Origin: an uncultured Clostridia bacterium
GTDB taxonomy: Bacteria; Bacillota; Clostridia; Christensenellales; Pumilibacteraceae
Assembly (NCBI GenBank): GCA_944363615.1
Contig: CALVUQ010000008.1
Span: 1 to 56,389, forward strand
DNA length: 56,389 nucleotides
Direction of reading: 5' to 3'
Part shown: positions 25,559 to 34,589 of the stretch, in pieces
Layout: the number at the start of each line of letters is the position of its first letter
Numbering within the stretch: position 1 is the stretch's first letter
The notes under the pieces: model-generated
Seen by the model: the letters and a program-made list of their open reading frames with translations, nothing else
What the model was told of the DNA's origin: nothing
The model's database searches: none
Made by a program: the position numbers and the translations under genes

Positions 25559-28291
25559 TCAACGTTTTGCCGCAAGGTCTTTCCCAAGACAGCAGTTTTT
25601 GTATTTTTTGCCGCTTCCGCAAGGGCAAAGCTCGTTTCTTCCCACAGTGCGGGTGGAATTGACGACGGGGGAATTGACCACTCTCGAGTTTCCGCCGCGG
25701 TTTTCGACGAACTCTATCTTCTGCGCCTCGCGTTTGGGAGGAGCCTGAATGTTGACGTGAACAAGCAACGCAACCGTCTCTTCCTGCATTTTGGCGGTCA
25801 TTTCCTCGAACATCTCGAAGCCCGCCTTCTTGTATGCGATAACGGGGTCCTGATTGCCGTACGCCTTAAGAACTATGCCCTTTTTAAGCTGGTCCATGGC
25901 GTCGATGTGATCCATCCACTTTGCGTCGATTACGCGCAGCATGATAACGCGTTCTATCTCGGCAAAGTCGATGGGCGCGCCCGTCTCTTCGCTGAGTTTT
26001 TTCGCGTCCTCGATTTTGGCGTCGTAGTACGCCTTTACCGCCTCGTAAAGCTGATCCTTTATTTCCTCAAGAGCCCATTTTTCCATACGCTCCTGCGTGA
26101 GGAAGTCGGGGTCGTCGGGAAGCAGTTTGCGTTCGATTTCCTTATTGAGGTTTTTGTAGTCCCACTCGTCCCAATCGACGTGCGGGTCGGTAAAATCGTC
26201 GACGATTACGTCCACCTGGTCGCGCATCATCTTAAGTATCTGATCGTGCGCGTCGATGCCGTCCAGCACCTTGTTGCGCTCGCCGTAAATAATGGTACGC
26301 TGGGCGTTCATGACGTTGTCGTACTCCAGCACCTGGCGGCGCATCGTATAGTTTCTGCCCTCGATATTACGCTGAGCGTTTTCTATCTGGCGGGTAAGCA
26401 TACCCATGGAAAAAGGCGTATCCTCGTCGATTTTGAACATTTCGGCAATGCGCTTCATTTTGTCGCCGCCGAAAAGCCGTACCAGGTCGTCCTCCATGGA
26501 CAGATAGAAAATGGAAGAACCTATGTCGCCCTGACGACCCGCTCTTCCGCGCAACTGATTGTCGATGCGGCGGGACTCGTGACGCTCGGTGCCGATGATG
26601 CGCAATCCGCCCACGGCAATGACTTCTTCTTTTTCCTTATTGACTTCGACTTTATATTCGTCGTAGAATTTTCTGAACTGCTCGCGCGCTTTCAGAATTT
26701 CGGGGTCGTCTGTGTTGTAGTAGGAAGTGGCGGCCGAAACGGACTCCTCGCTCATGCCGATGTCACGCATGCGTTTGATCGCCATATATTCGGCGTTGCC
26801 GCCCAGCATGATGTCGGTGCCGCGGCCCGCCATGTTGGTGGCTATGGTCACGGTGCGGAATTTACCCGCCTGAGCGACGATTTCCGCTTCCTTTTCATGG
26901 TTTTTGGCGTTCAACACATTGTGCGGAATCTTGGCCTTGTGCAGCATGCGCGAAAGCTCTTCGCTCTTTTCGACGGTGGTGGTGCCCACAAGCACGGGCT
27001 GTCCGCGCTGATAACATTCGGTAATGTCCGCGACGACGGCGCGCAGTTTACCCGCGACGGTGGAATAGACCTGGTCGTTTTCGTCCACGCGCTTGGAAGG
27101 AAGGTTTGTGGGAATCGTTACGACGTCGAGATTGTAGATCCCGCGGAACTCAGCCTCCTCCGTCTTGGCGGTACCAGTCATACCGCTTAATTTCTTGTAT
27201 AAACGGAAATAGTTCTGGAAAGTGATGGTGGCAAGCGTCTTGTTTTCGCTTTGAATCCTAACGTTTTCCTTTGCCTCGATCGCCTGGTGCAATCCGTCGC
27301 TGTAACGGCGCCCGTCCATAAGTCTTCCCGTGAACTCGTCCACGATGACGACTTCGTTTTTGTCGTTGACGATATAGTCTTTATCAAGCTTCATTATATA
27401 ATTGGCGCGGATTGCGTTGTTTATATAATGGTTAAGCTCCATGTTTTCGACATCGGAAAGATTGTCCACCGCGAAGAAACGCTCGGCCTTTTCCACGCCG
27501 CTTTCGGAAAGAGTAACCGCTTTCTTCTTCTCGTCGATGTCGAGGTCGTCGGGTTTAAGGCTTTTTGCAAAGCGGTTGGCGGTGATGTACATTTCGCTGC
27601 TTTTGCCGCCGCGGCCGGAAATGATAAGAGGGGTGCGCGCCTCGTCGATCAGAATGGAGTCCACCTCGTCGATAATGCAGAAGTTAAGCGGGCGCTGAAC
27701 CTTGTCTTTCTTGTAAATCACCATGTTGTCCCTGAGGTAATCGAAGCCCAGCTCGTTATTGGTGGCGTAAGTGATGTCGCAGTTATATGCGGCGCGCTTT
27801 GCGTTGCTGTCCATGCCTGCAATGGCAACGCCCACGGTAAGGCCCAGAAATCTGTGCACTTTTCCCATCCATTCGGCGTCGCGCTTGGCAAGGTAATCGT
27901 TGACGGTGACGACGTGCACGCCCTTTCCGGGAAGCGCGTTGAGGTAGCTTGCAAGTGTGGCGACCAGCGTTTTGCCTTCGCCCGTGCGCATCTCGGCTAT
28001 TCTGCCCTGATGAAGAGCGATACCGCCCAGAAGCTGAACGTGGAAATGGCGCATGCCCAGCACTCTGGAGCTTGCCTCCCTGACCGCCGCAAAAGCCTCG
28101 GGCAGGATGTCGTCCAGCGTTTCGTAGTTGTTTTGCAGCCTGTCGCGGAACTCAGCCGTCTTTGCCTTAAGCTGCTCGTCGGTGAGCGCGCGGTATTCGT
28201 CCTCGCGCTTTTCGATTTTAGCCGCAACCGCTTCAAGCTTTCTGATGTGCTTTCTGTTGTCGCTGCCCGTGATGAAAGAAATCAGTCCCAT
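25559..28291 (-). CDS. secA: Protein translocase ATPase SecA
   Basis: A 910-residue motor that drives unfolded preproteins through SecYEG. Visible are Walker A in MRTGEGKTLVA, the DEVDSILIDEAR box, the HNVLNAKNHEKEA region, the conserved GRAGRQGD, and the C-terminal zinc-binding SEC-C motif CPCGSGKKYKNCC that contacts SecB or lipids. The length is typical. AAGGAG lies upstream of the ATG. It is cotranscribed with prfB. Confidence 0.98.
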   Translation of the reverse strand: MGLISFITGSDNRKHIRKLEAVAAKIEKREDEYRALTDEQLKAKTAEFRDRLQNNYETLDDILPEAFAAVREASSRVLGMRHFHVQLLGGIALHQGRIAEMRTGEGKTLVATLASYLNALPGKGVHVVTVNDYLAKRDAEWMGKVHRFLGLTVGVAIAGMDSNAKRAAYNCDITYATNNELGFDYLRDNMVIYKKDKVQRPLNFCIIDEVDSILIDEARTPLIISGRGGKSSEMYITANRFAKSLKPDDLDIDEKKKAVTLSESGVEKAERFFAVDNLSDVENMELNHYINNAIRANYIMKLDKDYIVNDKNEVVIVDEFTGRLMDGRRYSDGLHQAIEAKENVRIQSENKTLATITFQNYFRLYKKLSGMTGTAKTEEAEFRGIYNLDVVTIPTNLPSKRVDENDQVYSTVAGKLRAVVADITECYQRGQPVLVGTTTVEKSEELSRMLHKAKIPHNVLNAKNHEKEAEIVAQAGKFRTVTIATNMAGRGTDIMLGGNAEYMAIKRMRDIGMSEESVSAATSYYNTDDPEILKAREQFRKFYDEYKVEVNKEKEEVIAVGGLRIIGTERHESRRIDNQLRGRAGRQGDIGSSIFYLSMEDDLVRLFGGDKMKRIAEMFKIDEDTPFSMGMLTRQIENAQRNIEGRNYTMRRQVLEYDNVMNAQRTIIYGERNKVLDGIDAHDQILKMMRDQVDVIVDDFTDPHVDWDEWDYKNLNKEIERKLLPDDPDFLTQERMEKWALEEIKDQLYEAVKAYYDAKIEDAKKLSEETGAPIDFAEIERVIMLRVIDAKWMDHIDAMDQLKKGIVLKAYGNQDPVIAYKKAGFEMFEEMTAKMQEETVALLVHVNIQAPPKREAQKIEFVENRGGNSRVVNSPVVNSTRTVGRNELCPCGSGKKYKNCCLGKDLAAKR

Positions 28292-28463
28292 ATATTGTAC
28301 TCCTTACGATTGCGCACGCGGCACTGTTTCCCCGAGTGCGCAACCATAGATTTTCATTATATATTATAAATTTGTTTTGTTTAACCGATATGACGTTTAT
28401 GTGAAATTATTGTCATTTTAAGGCTTTTTGAAACGTTTTTACTGCCTTATTCGCCCCTAACCG

Positions 28464-29243
28464 TCAGTAACAGCCCGCAAACTTTATAAAGCCCGCGCAC
28501 TCGGAAAGCTTTTGCATTACGCGCATAAGCGTATCCTTGCCGCCGTCGCAGGTGAATTCGACGTAAAACCAGTATTCGAAGATGCCGTCGCGGCTGGGAC
28601 GGGACTCAAGCTTAGTCATGTTAAGGTTAAAGTCCGCAAGCACGCTCAGCGCTTTCAGCAAAGCGCCGGGACGATGCTGAGTTTCAAACAAAACGCTGAC
28701 GTTTTTGCCTTGGAAACGCGGCTGTTTTTGCAGTAAGACGAATCTGGTCGTATTGTCTTTTGCGTCCTGAACGTCCTTTTCAAGCACCGTTTGACCTTTT
28801 TCGGGCTTGCGGGCAAGCGCGGCCTCGTCCCTGTTTTTTATAATCTTCAGCGCCTCGGACGTACTGGAAACCGCAATGACAAGCGCGTCCGGAAAATTTT
28901 TTTTGATATAGCCGTCGCATTGGGCAATCGCCTGGGGGTGAGAATAAATCTTTTTCACGTCGGACCTGACGGCGCCGTCAACCCCTATCAGCGAATGAAC
29001 AATGGGCCGTAAATACTGAGCCGTAATGTAAACGTCGTACTTTTTAAGCGCGTCCAGACAATCACCCACGCTGCCGCCCACGCTGTTTTCAATGGGCACC
29101 ACCGCGCCGTCAATTTCGCCTTTTTCCACAGCCTCCGCAGCGGCCGCCATAGACGAAAAACCGATAAGACGGGCATCGGGAAAATTTTCCTGAGCGCACG
29201 CGTAAGTATGACTGCTTTCCTCTCCGAAATAACCTATTTTCAT
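28464..29243 (-). CDS. pheA: Prephenate dehydratase
   Basis: A 259-residue monofunctional prephenate dehydratase that makes phenylpyruvate in phenylalanine synthesis. The catalytic TRFVLLQ motif ends the dehydratase domain (about residues 1-175). An ACT domain follows with the phenylalanine-binding RPGALLKAL and ESRPSRDG signatures, so feedback inhibition is expected. The ATG at 29243, preceded by GCGAGG, is preferred over an upstream start inside the Rho-like gene. It lies 11 nt downstream of that gene and is probably cotranscribed with it. Confidence 0.95.
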   Translation of the reverse strand: MKIGYFGEESSHTYACAQENFPDARLIGFSSMAAAAEAVEKGEIDGAVVPIENSVGGSVGDCLDALKKYDVYITAQYLRPIVHSLIGVDGAVRSDVKKIYSHPQAIAQCDGYIKKNFPDALVIAVSSTSEALKIIKNRDEAALARKPEKGQTVLEKDVQDAKDNTTRFVLLQKQPRFQGKNVSVLFETQHRPGALLKALSVLADFNLNMTKLESRPSRDGIFEYWFYVEFTCDGGKDTLMRVMQKLSECAGFIKFAGCY

Positions 29244-29254
29244 TAAGCCTCGCT

Positions 29255-30649
29255 TTAACCTGCGGATTCCGCCGAAAGTTTGTTTATGACGTCTTCGTAA
29301 CCGTCGCAATCGAGTACGGTTTTCAAAGCCTCCGCTTCAGACGAATCCACCGCCGTTTTCCTCAGCTTTTCAAAAGCGGATTGTTCCCTTGCGGTGAAAT
29401 TGACGCCGGAATTGGAAAAACACCGCGAAAGTTCGACGTTGAAATCGCCGTAAAAAGCGCGCGCGGTCAAGCAGAATTCCGCCGATACAAGGTTTTTCAC
29501 GCGGTAATAAGCCCCCACCGTGTTGTCGCGGTCGGCAAACGCGAACAAAGTAAAGCTGCCGCCCGTCGCAAATTGTCCCGCAGAGTCGATAAGTCTTTCC
29601 GCTCCGTCGCCGTCACAAGCGCAGGCTTTATCCAGATTGTTCAGCACTACCGCCACGTTTTTGCCGCACTTTGCCTGAGACACCGCATAATCGCGCACCC
29701 TGCACACAATACGCTCGTCTTCCTTGCCCTCTCCTGCGCCGGTGAACACCGCCGTGGGGTAAACCGCAGACAGCTTTTGTCTGAGTTCCGCAGGAACGCC
29801 GAGGCAAAGAAACACCGTCTCGTCCACTTTTGTCATCTTGTAAAGAGAAGAGGTAAGTTTGGCGGCGTTCTCGGAATAGGCGAACTTGCCGGAGCAGGAT
29901 ATCATCACGCTTTGACCCAGCGCCGTGGGCGTAAAGACGTCCATCAGCTTCAACAGGTCGGAATCGGATCCCGCGCTTGTCAGAATTCTCTGATACGGTC
30001 TGATTTTATCGTCACACGCTTGTTTTTCGCGCGCCGCCGTAAAGACGGAGGAATCGGTTTTGACGCCGTTTACGGAATCGATGTAATGCAGACAGAAAAA
30101 GCCGGCGTTTTTAACGTAACGCGCGCGGCCCTTGACCACGTCGCCGCTTTTAAGTCTGTAAAGGTTGATAAGCCGCCTTATTACGCCCACGTCCTCCACG
30201 CTTTTGACGAAACGGTTGACCCTTAAGGCTCCGCCCGCCTCGTCACCGTCGAAAACGCCTTCCACAAAACGGCCGAGAACGTAATCGCCGTGTTTGAAAT
30301 CCTCCAGCAATTTAAGCTCGTCCTCGGGACTCAGCTTTTTAACGTCGGGATAGAAAAGGGGCGCGCCCTCCTCGGAAAAATACTGCAGGCCCCACAACAA
30401 GTCCATCATTCTGTCCACGAGATCGGACTTCGAGTAGGTGCAAGGCGAAGCGACGCCCATATTCTTGGCGATTTCCCTTAGCTCCGGCAGATTGTGGACT
30501 TCGAAATATCCCCTGCCCAAGCGCTTGAAATCAGCCTCGTCGGAAAGGGAAAGCCCCGACTTGTTTTCCTCGCCGAGAATTTCCTCAATAGTGCTGTCTT
30601 TGAAAGAAAGCTTCCTGAGACTTTTGAATTGTTCTTCCGTTTTCGTCAT
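29255..30649 (-). CDS. Degenerate Rho-like protein (predicted non-catalytic)
   Basis: A 464-residue protein that follows transcription terminator Rho from end to end but lacks its active site. Residues about 52-87 match the Rho N-terminal helical domain (NLPELREIAKNMG). About 120-196 match the RNA-binding OB domain, ending with a stretch like YRLKSGDVVKGRARYV. About 230-460 match the ATPase core (GGSFTLFAFA for Rho's GGSLTIIATA; VINKL near the end). The Walker A place reads SCSGKFAYS (251-259) instead of PPKAGKT. Walker B reads VVLNNLD (334-340), with Asn for the key Asp. The Q-loop region is shortened, and NSGVN replaces the RSGTR region. ATP-driven translocation is therefore unlikely; RNA binding or hetero-oligomerisation with true Rho is inference. 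AAAGGG precedes the ATG. Confidence 0.8.
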   Translation of the reverse strand: MTKTEEQFKSLRKLSFKDSTIEEILGEENKSGLSLSDEADFKRLGRGYFEVHNLPELREIAKNMGVASPCTYSKSDLVDRMMDLLWGLQYFSEEGAPLFYPDVKKLSPEDELKLLEDFKHGDYVLGRFVEGVFDGDEAGGALRVNRFVKSVEDVGVIRRLINLYRLKSGDVVKGRARYVKNAGFFCLHYIDSVNGVKTDSSVFTAAREKQACDDKIRPYQRILTSAGSDSDLLKLMDVFTPTALGQSVMISCSGKFAYSENAAKLTSSLYKMTKVDETVFLCLGVPAELRQKLSAVYPTAVFTGAGEGKEDERIVCRVRDYAVSQAKCGKNVAVVLNNLDKACACDGDGAERLIDSAGQFATGGSFTLFAFADRDNTVGAYYRVKNLVSAEFCLTARAFYGDFNVELSRCFSNSGVNFTAREQSAFEKLRKTAVDSSEAEALKTVLDCDGYEDVINKLSAESAG

Positions 30650-30734
30650 AAACACCCTTTACGAACATTCCGCACCGCAGTCAATCCTTATAAAATCGCG
30701 GCTTGACAAAAAAACCTTTTAAGCCGATAAAGTA

Positions 30735-30764
30735 ATTATATCATTTATTGTTATATTTTGGCAA
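30735..30764 (-). promoter_or_regulatory. Promoter of the Rho-like/pheA operon
   Basis: On the minus strand TTGCCA (30764-30759) and TATAAT (30740-30735) are separated by 18 nt, giving a leader of about 80 nt. An inverted repeat GTTTTTGCG/CGCAAAAAC (30765-30791) directly abuts the -35 box and could be an operator. The remaining 30792-30991 sequence is AT-rich without clear features. Confidence 0.65.
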
Positions 30765-30991
30765 GTTTTTGCGTACTTTTTTCGCAAAAACATTAACATT
30801 ACGCACGAAATCGCTTAAATATGCTCCGACGTTAAAAAATAAAACGTTTTTTAAAATTCGCTTTATGCGCAAGGCAAAAAATAAAACAAGCTGTTCCGCC
30901 GACTAAAACTTTTCACATATGCTTAAGGCGATTTGCTCGATTTTGCCGTTAACGACAGAATTAAAGCCGCAACGTAAAGCTTGTAAACAAC

Positions 30992-31909
30992 TTATTTTAA
31001 GCCGCGGGCGTAAAAAATGCCGTCCTCCATACCCTGCACGGAAGCGTCCGATTCGGCGCGCAGCAGCCTGCACTCGGTCAGGGCGCAATACTCCTCCGCT
31101 TTTTCCACGGACAGATAATCGCGACCCAGCTTTTTTGCCGTAACTGCGGTAGAACCGCTGCCCCCGAACGGGTCAAGCACCAGATCGCCCTTGTTTGAAG
31201 AAGCAAGGATTAGCTTTGCCAGCAGTTTTTCGGGTTTTTGCGTGGGATGCGGAGTATTTTCCCGCATGGACCAGTAAGGCACCGTGATGTCGTCCCAGAA
31301 ATTCGACGGGCATGTATCGCGGTATTTTACCCCGTCCAAAACGAACCAGTCTTTCGGGTTGCCGTCCTCGGTATAAGGCGCAATCACTTTTTTGCGCTGA
31401 CGCACCGCGCCTAGGTTGAAAACGTACTTGTCCGATACGGTCAGAAACCAGATGTCTTCCATTCCGTTTTTCCAGTTTGCGGCAGCCCCCCTGCCCTTTT
31501 CTCGCTGCCAGGTAATGCGGTTTCTTACGGTAAAATACTTTTCAAGAACGGGGGCGATGACAATACCGCTTTTCCAATCGCAGCACACGTAAACGGAAGC
31601 GGTTTTTTTCAGCGTATGGCGGTAAGCCCTGACCCACTTTTCGGTAAAAGCGCGGTAATCCTCTTCGCTCATGCGTGCGAATTCCTGCTTGCCGAAAGTT
31701 TTGGTCATGTTATACGGAGGATCGGCGATCAGAAGGTCGGCGCACTCGTCAGGAAGCGCGGCGGCCGCCTCAAACGAATCGCCCAAAACGGTTTTATTGC
31801 AAAAATCCCCCGTTTCTTTGAGATATGCGCAAGAAACGCAGCGGTTTAAAAACCCCTGCGTTTCGCTTTCGGTAAGCGTCAAAGTTTTATTTCTCGACGA
31901 TTTTGCCAC
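30992..31909 (-). CDS. Orphan adenine-type DNA methyltransferase (beta class)
   Basis: A 305-residue site-specific DNA methyltransferase of the N6/N4 amino-methyltransferase family. The catalytic DPPYN (63-67) precedes the target-recognition region, and the SAM-binding LDPFGGSGST lies near the C-terminus, the beta-class order. TWQREKGRG and HPTQKPEKLL are further family signatures. A cysteine cluster (Cys24, Cys27, Cys37) near the N-terminus is unexplained. The GTG at 31909 is chosen because GGAAGAG lies seven bases upstream in the end of gyrA; starting further upstream would overlap gyrA. No restriction gene is nearby, so an epigenetic role is plausible (inference). Confidence 0.87.
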   Translation of the reverse strand: MAKSSRNKTLTLTESETQGFLNRCVSCAYLKETGDFCNKTVLGDSFEAAAALPDECADLLIADPPYNMTKTFGKQEFARMSEEDYRAFTEKWVRAYRHTLKKTASVYVCCDWKSGIVIAPVLEKYFTVRNRITWQREKGRGAAANWKNGMEDIWFLTVSDKYVFNLGAVRQRKKVIAPYTEDGNPKDWFVLDGVKYRDTCPSNFWDDITVPYWSMRENTPHPTQKPEKLLAKLILASSNKGDLVLDPFGGSGSTAVTAKKLGRDYLSVEKAEEYCALTECRLLRAESDASVQGMEDGIFYARGLK

Positions 31910-31913
31910 TTGT

Positions 31914-34574
31914 TTACTCTTCCGACGGATTATCGGAATTCTCCTCTTCGCCGCCGTTATACGAAAGATCGTCGTTTTCGCTGCCGTCATCTACGGAAAG
32001 CCCGTCCTTCGAGGCCTGCTCTTCGCCGCCGTTTTCTTCCGCCGTGTCGGCTTTATTTACCTCTTCGCCGCCGTTATCAGAGTCGGCTGCGCCGTCTTCA
32101 CCTTGGGCGGATTCAGGCTCCGGCGGGGCGACGGCAACGCAAACCACATTGCCTTCTCCTTTCATGCGCATGATTCTGACGCCTTTGGTATTGCGCGAAA
32201 TCTTGTTGATTTCCTCCGCTTTGATGCGGATGATTATGCCGTTGTCCGCGATAAGCAGAATGTCGTCGGTGGGATCAATCAGCTTGAGATTTACAAGCTC
32301 GCCCGTCTGTTCATTGAATTTTCCTGCCAAGGTGCCTTTGCCGGCGCGCGACTGAATACGGTATTCGCCGATGTCGCTGCGCTTGCCGTACCCAAGACGC
32401 GAAACGGTAAGCACTTCCTGATTGCAGTCCTTTCTGATGACCGCCATATCGACTACGCGCTCCCCCTCGCCCAGGCGAATGGAACGCACGCCCATGGAAG
32501 TTCTTCCCGTGGGACGGACCGAAGACGCGGGAAATCTGATACACTTACCCGAAGAAGAGGCAAGCAGAATTTCGTCGCCGTCGCTGAGAATCTGGACGGA
32601 AATAAGCTCGTCCCCCTCGAGAAGAGAAATGGCGATTTTACCCACTTTTCTTATGGACTCGAACTCCGTAAACGCGGTACGCTTTACAAGTCCGCCCTTT
32701 GTCGCCATCATGAGATAGCCGCTGTAATCGCTGTTTTCCTTTACGGGAATGACGGCGCTTACTTTTTCGTCGGGCTGAAGCTGCAAAAGGTTGACAATCG
32801 CTCTGCCTCGCGCGGTACGTTCCGCTTCGGGCACCTCGTAAGCCTTGATGGAATACACTCTTCCGAAGTTGGTGAAGAACATCAGGTCGTCGTGCGTGCA
32901 GGTTATAAACATATTCTCCACGAAGTCTTCTTCCTTGGGCTTGTGAGCGGTAACTCCCGTGCCGCCGCGGTGCTGAGCCTTGTATTCGGAAACGGGCAGA
33001 CGTTTGACGTAACCCGAATGAGTCATGGAAATAACGACGTCCTCGCGGTCGATAAGGTCGCCCACGTCGATTTCGTCGTAATCGATGCAAAGCTGGCTCT
33101 TTCTGGGCGCGTTGTATTTATCCCTGATTTCGTTGATTTCGGTTTTGATGATGGCCGTAATGCGTTCGGGACGGGCAAGAATGTCTTTCAAATCCGCAAT
33201 ACGCTCCTCAAGTTCCTTCAATTCGTTTCTGATGGACTCCACTTCAAGGCTGGTAAGACGCTGCAATCTCATTTCCAGTATTGCGCCCGCCTGCTTGTCG
33301 GACAAAAGGAATTCCTTCATCAGATTGTCCGCCGCCTCGTACTTGTCCTTGCTGGCCTTTATTATGGCGATAACCCTGTCGATGTTGGCAAGCGCCACGA
33401 CAAGACCCTGCAGAATATGCTCGCGGTCCTCGGCGCGCGCAAGGTCGAATTTCGTACGCCTTACTATTACGTCCTTCTGATGCTCGAGGTAATAATAAAG
33501 CATTTCCTTGAGATTGAGAATCTTGGGCTCGCCGTTGACCAGCGAAAGGAAAATTATGCCGCCCGAAGTCTGAAGGTCGGTATGTTTGTAAAGCGTGTTA
33601 AGCACCACCTGGGGCTGAGCGTCGCGCTTGACGTCGATGACTATTCTCATTCCCTCGCGGTCGGACTCCTCGCGGATGTCGGTAATTCCCTCCACCTTTT
33701 TGTCCTTTACAAGGTCCGCAATGGACTTGATAAGCTCAGACTTATTGACCTGATAAGGAAGCTCGGTAATCACAATATGGTGTCTGCCGCCCGCGACTTC
33801 CTCTATCTCCGCTTTGGCGCGTATGACTATGCCGCCGCGGCCGGTGCGGTATGCCTGTTTTATCCTGGCCCTGCCCATGATAAGGCCGCCCGTGGGATAA
33901 TCGGGCGCGGGCACGTACTCCATGAGTTCGTCCACGGTGATGTCGGGATTGTCGATAAGCGCGTCCACCGCCGAAATAACCTCGCCGAGATTATGAGGGG
34001 GAATATTGGTCGCCATGCCTACGGCTATACCGTCGGAGCCGTTTACCAAAAGGTTGGGGAAACGGCTGGGAAGCACTGTGGGCTGCATAAGCGTATCGTC
34101 GAAGTTGGGATACCAGTCCACCGTTTCCTTGTCGATGTCGCGCAGCATCTCCGCCGCGATTTTACTCAGCCTTGCCTCCGTATAACGTTGCGCCGCAGGG
34201 GGATCGCCGTCCACGGAGCCGAAGTTGCCGTGGCCGTCCACAAGCGGACAGCGAATGGAAAAGTCCTGGGCAAGACGCACCAGCGCGTAGTAAACCGAGC
34301 TGTCGCCGTGCGGGTGATATTTACCCATACAGTCGCCCACGATACGCGCGCACTTACGGTAAGGCTTGTCGGAAAACAGATTAAGTTCGCTCATCGAGTA
34401 AAGGATACGGCGCTGAACGGGTTTAAGGCCGTCGCGGACGTCGGGTATCGCGCGGGAAACGTTGACCGCCATAGCGTAGGCGATAAACGATTTTTTCATT
34501 TCCTCGTTTACTTCGACCTGAATTATTTTGCTGTTGTCTATGATTTCTTTTATGTTGTCGTTTTTATCCGCCAT
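31914..34574 (-). CDS. gyrA: DNA gyrase subunit A
   Basis: An 886-residue subunit that cuts and rejoins DNA during negative supercoiling. Catalytic Tyr131 lies in QRYTEAR. The C-terminal beta-pinwheel carries a GyrA-box variant, AQHRGGTG. The last ~70 residues are an acidic, Glu/Asp/Ser/Asn-rich tail. In the quinolone-resistance-determining region the sequence is [14 protein letters not shown]: position 92 (E. coli 83) is Ser, but position 96 (E. coli 87) is Tyr instead of the usual Asp or Glu. It lies 15 nt downstream of gyrB and overlaps the regulatory site of the methyltransferase behind it. Confidence 0.98.
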   Translation of the reverse strand: MADKNDNIKEIIDNSKIIQVEVNEEMKKSFIAYAMAVNVSRAIPDVRDGLKPVQRRILYSMSELNLFSDKPYRKCARIVGDCMGKYHPHGDSSVYYALVRLAQDFSIRCPLVDGHGNFGSVDGDPPAAQRYTEARLSKIAAEMLRDIDKETVDWYPNFDDTLMQPTVLPSRFPNLLVNGSDGIAVGMATNIPPHNLGEVISAVDALIDNPDITVDELMEYVPAPDYPTGGLIMGRARIKQAYRTGRGGIVIRAKAEIEEVAGGRHHIVITELPYQVNKSELIKSIADLVKDKKVEGITDIREESDREGMRIVIDVKRDAQPQVVLNTLYKHTDLQTSGGIIFLSLVNGEPKILNLKEMLYYYLEHQKDVIVRRTKFDLARAEDREHILQGLVVALANIDRVIAIIKASKDKYEAADNLMKEFLLSDKQAGAILEMRLQRLTSLEVESIRNELKELEERIADLKDILARPERITAIIKTEINEIRDKYNAPRKSQLCIDYDEIDVGDLIDREDVVISMTHSGYVKRLPVSEYKAQHRGGTGVTAHKPKEEDFVENMFITCTHDDLMFFTNFGRVYSIKAYEVPEAERTARGRAIVNLLQLQPDEKVSAVIPVKENSDYSGYLMMATKGGLVKRTAFTEFESIRKVGKIAISLLEGDELISVQILSDGDEILLASSSGKCIRFPASSVRPTGRTSMGVRSIRLGEGERVVDMAVIRKDCNQEVLTVSRLGYGKRSDIGEYRIQSRAGKGTLAGKFNEQTGELVNLKLIDPTDDILLIADNGIIIRIKAEEINKISRNTKGVRIMRMKGEGNVVCVAVAPPEPESAQGEDGAADSDNGGEEVNKADTAEENGGEEQASKDGLSVDDGSENDDLSYNGGEEENSDNPSEE

Positions 34575-34589
34575 TTCGATTGTCCCCCG

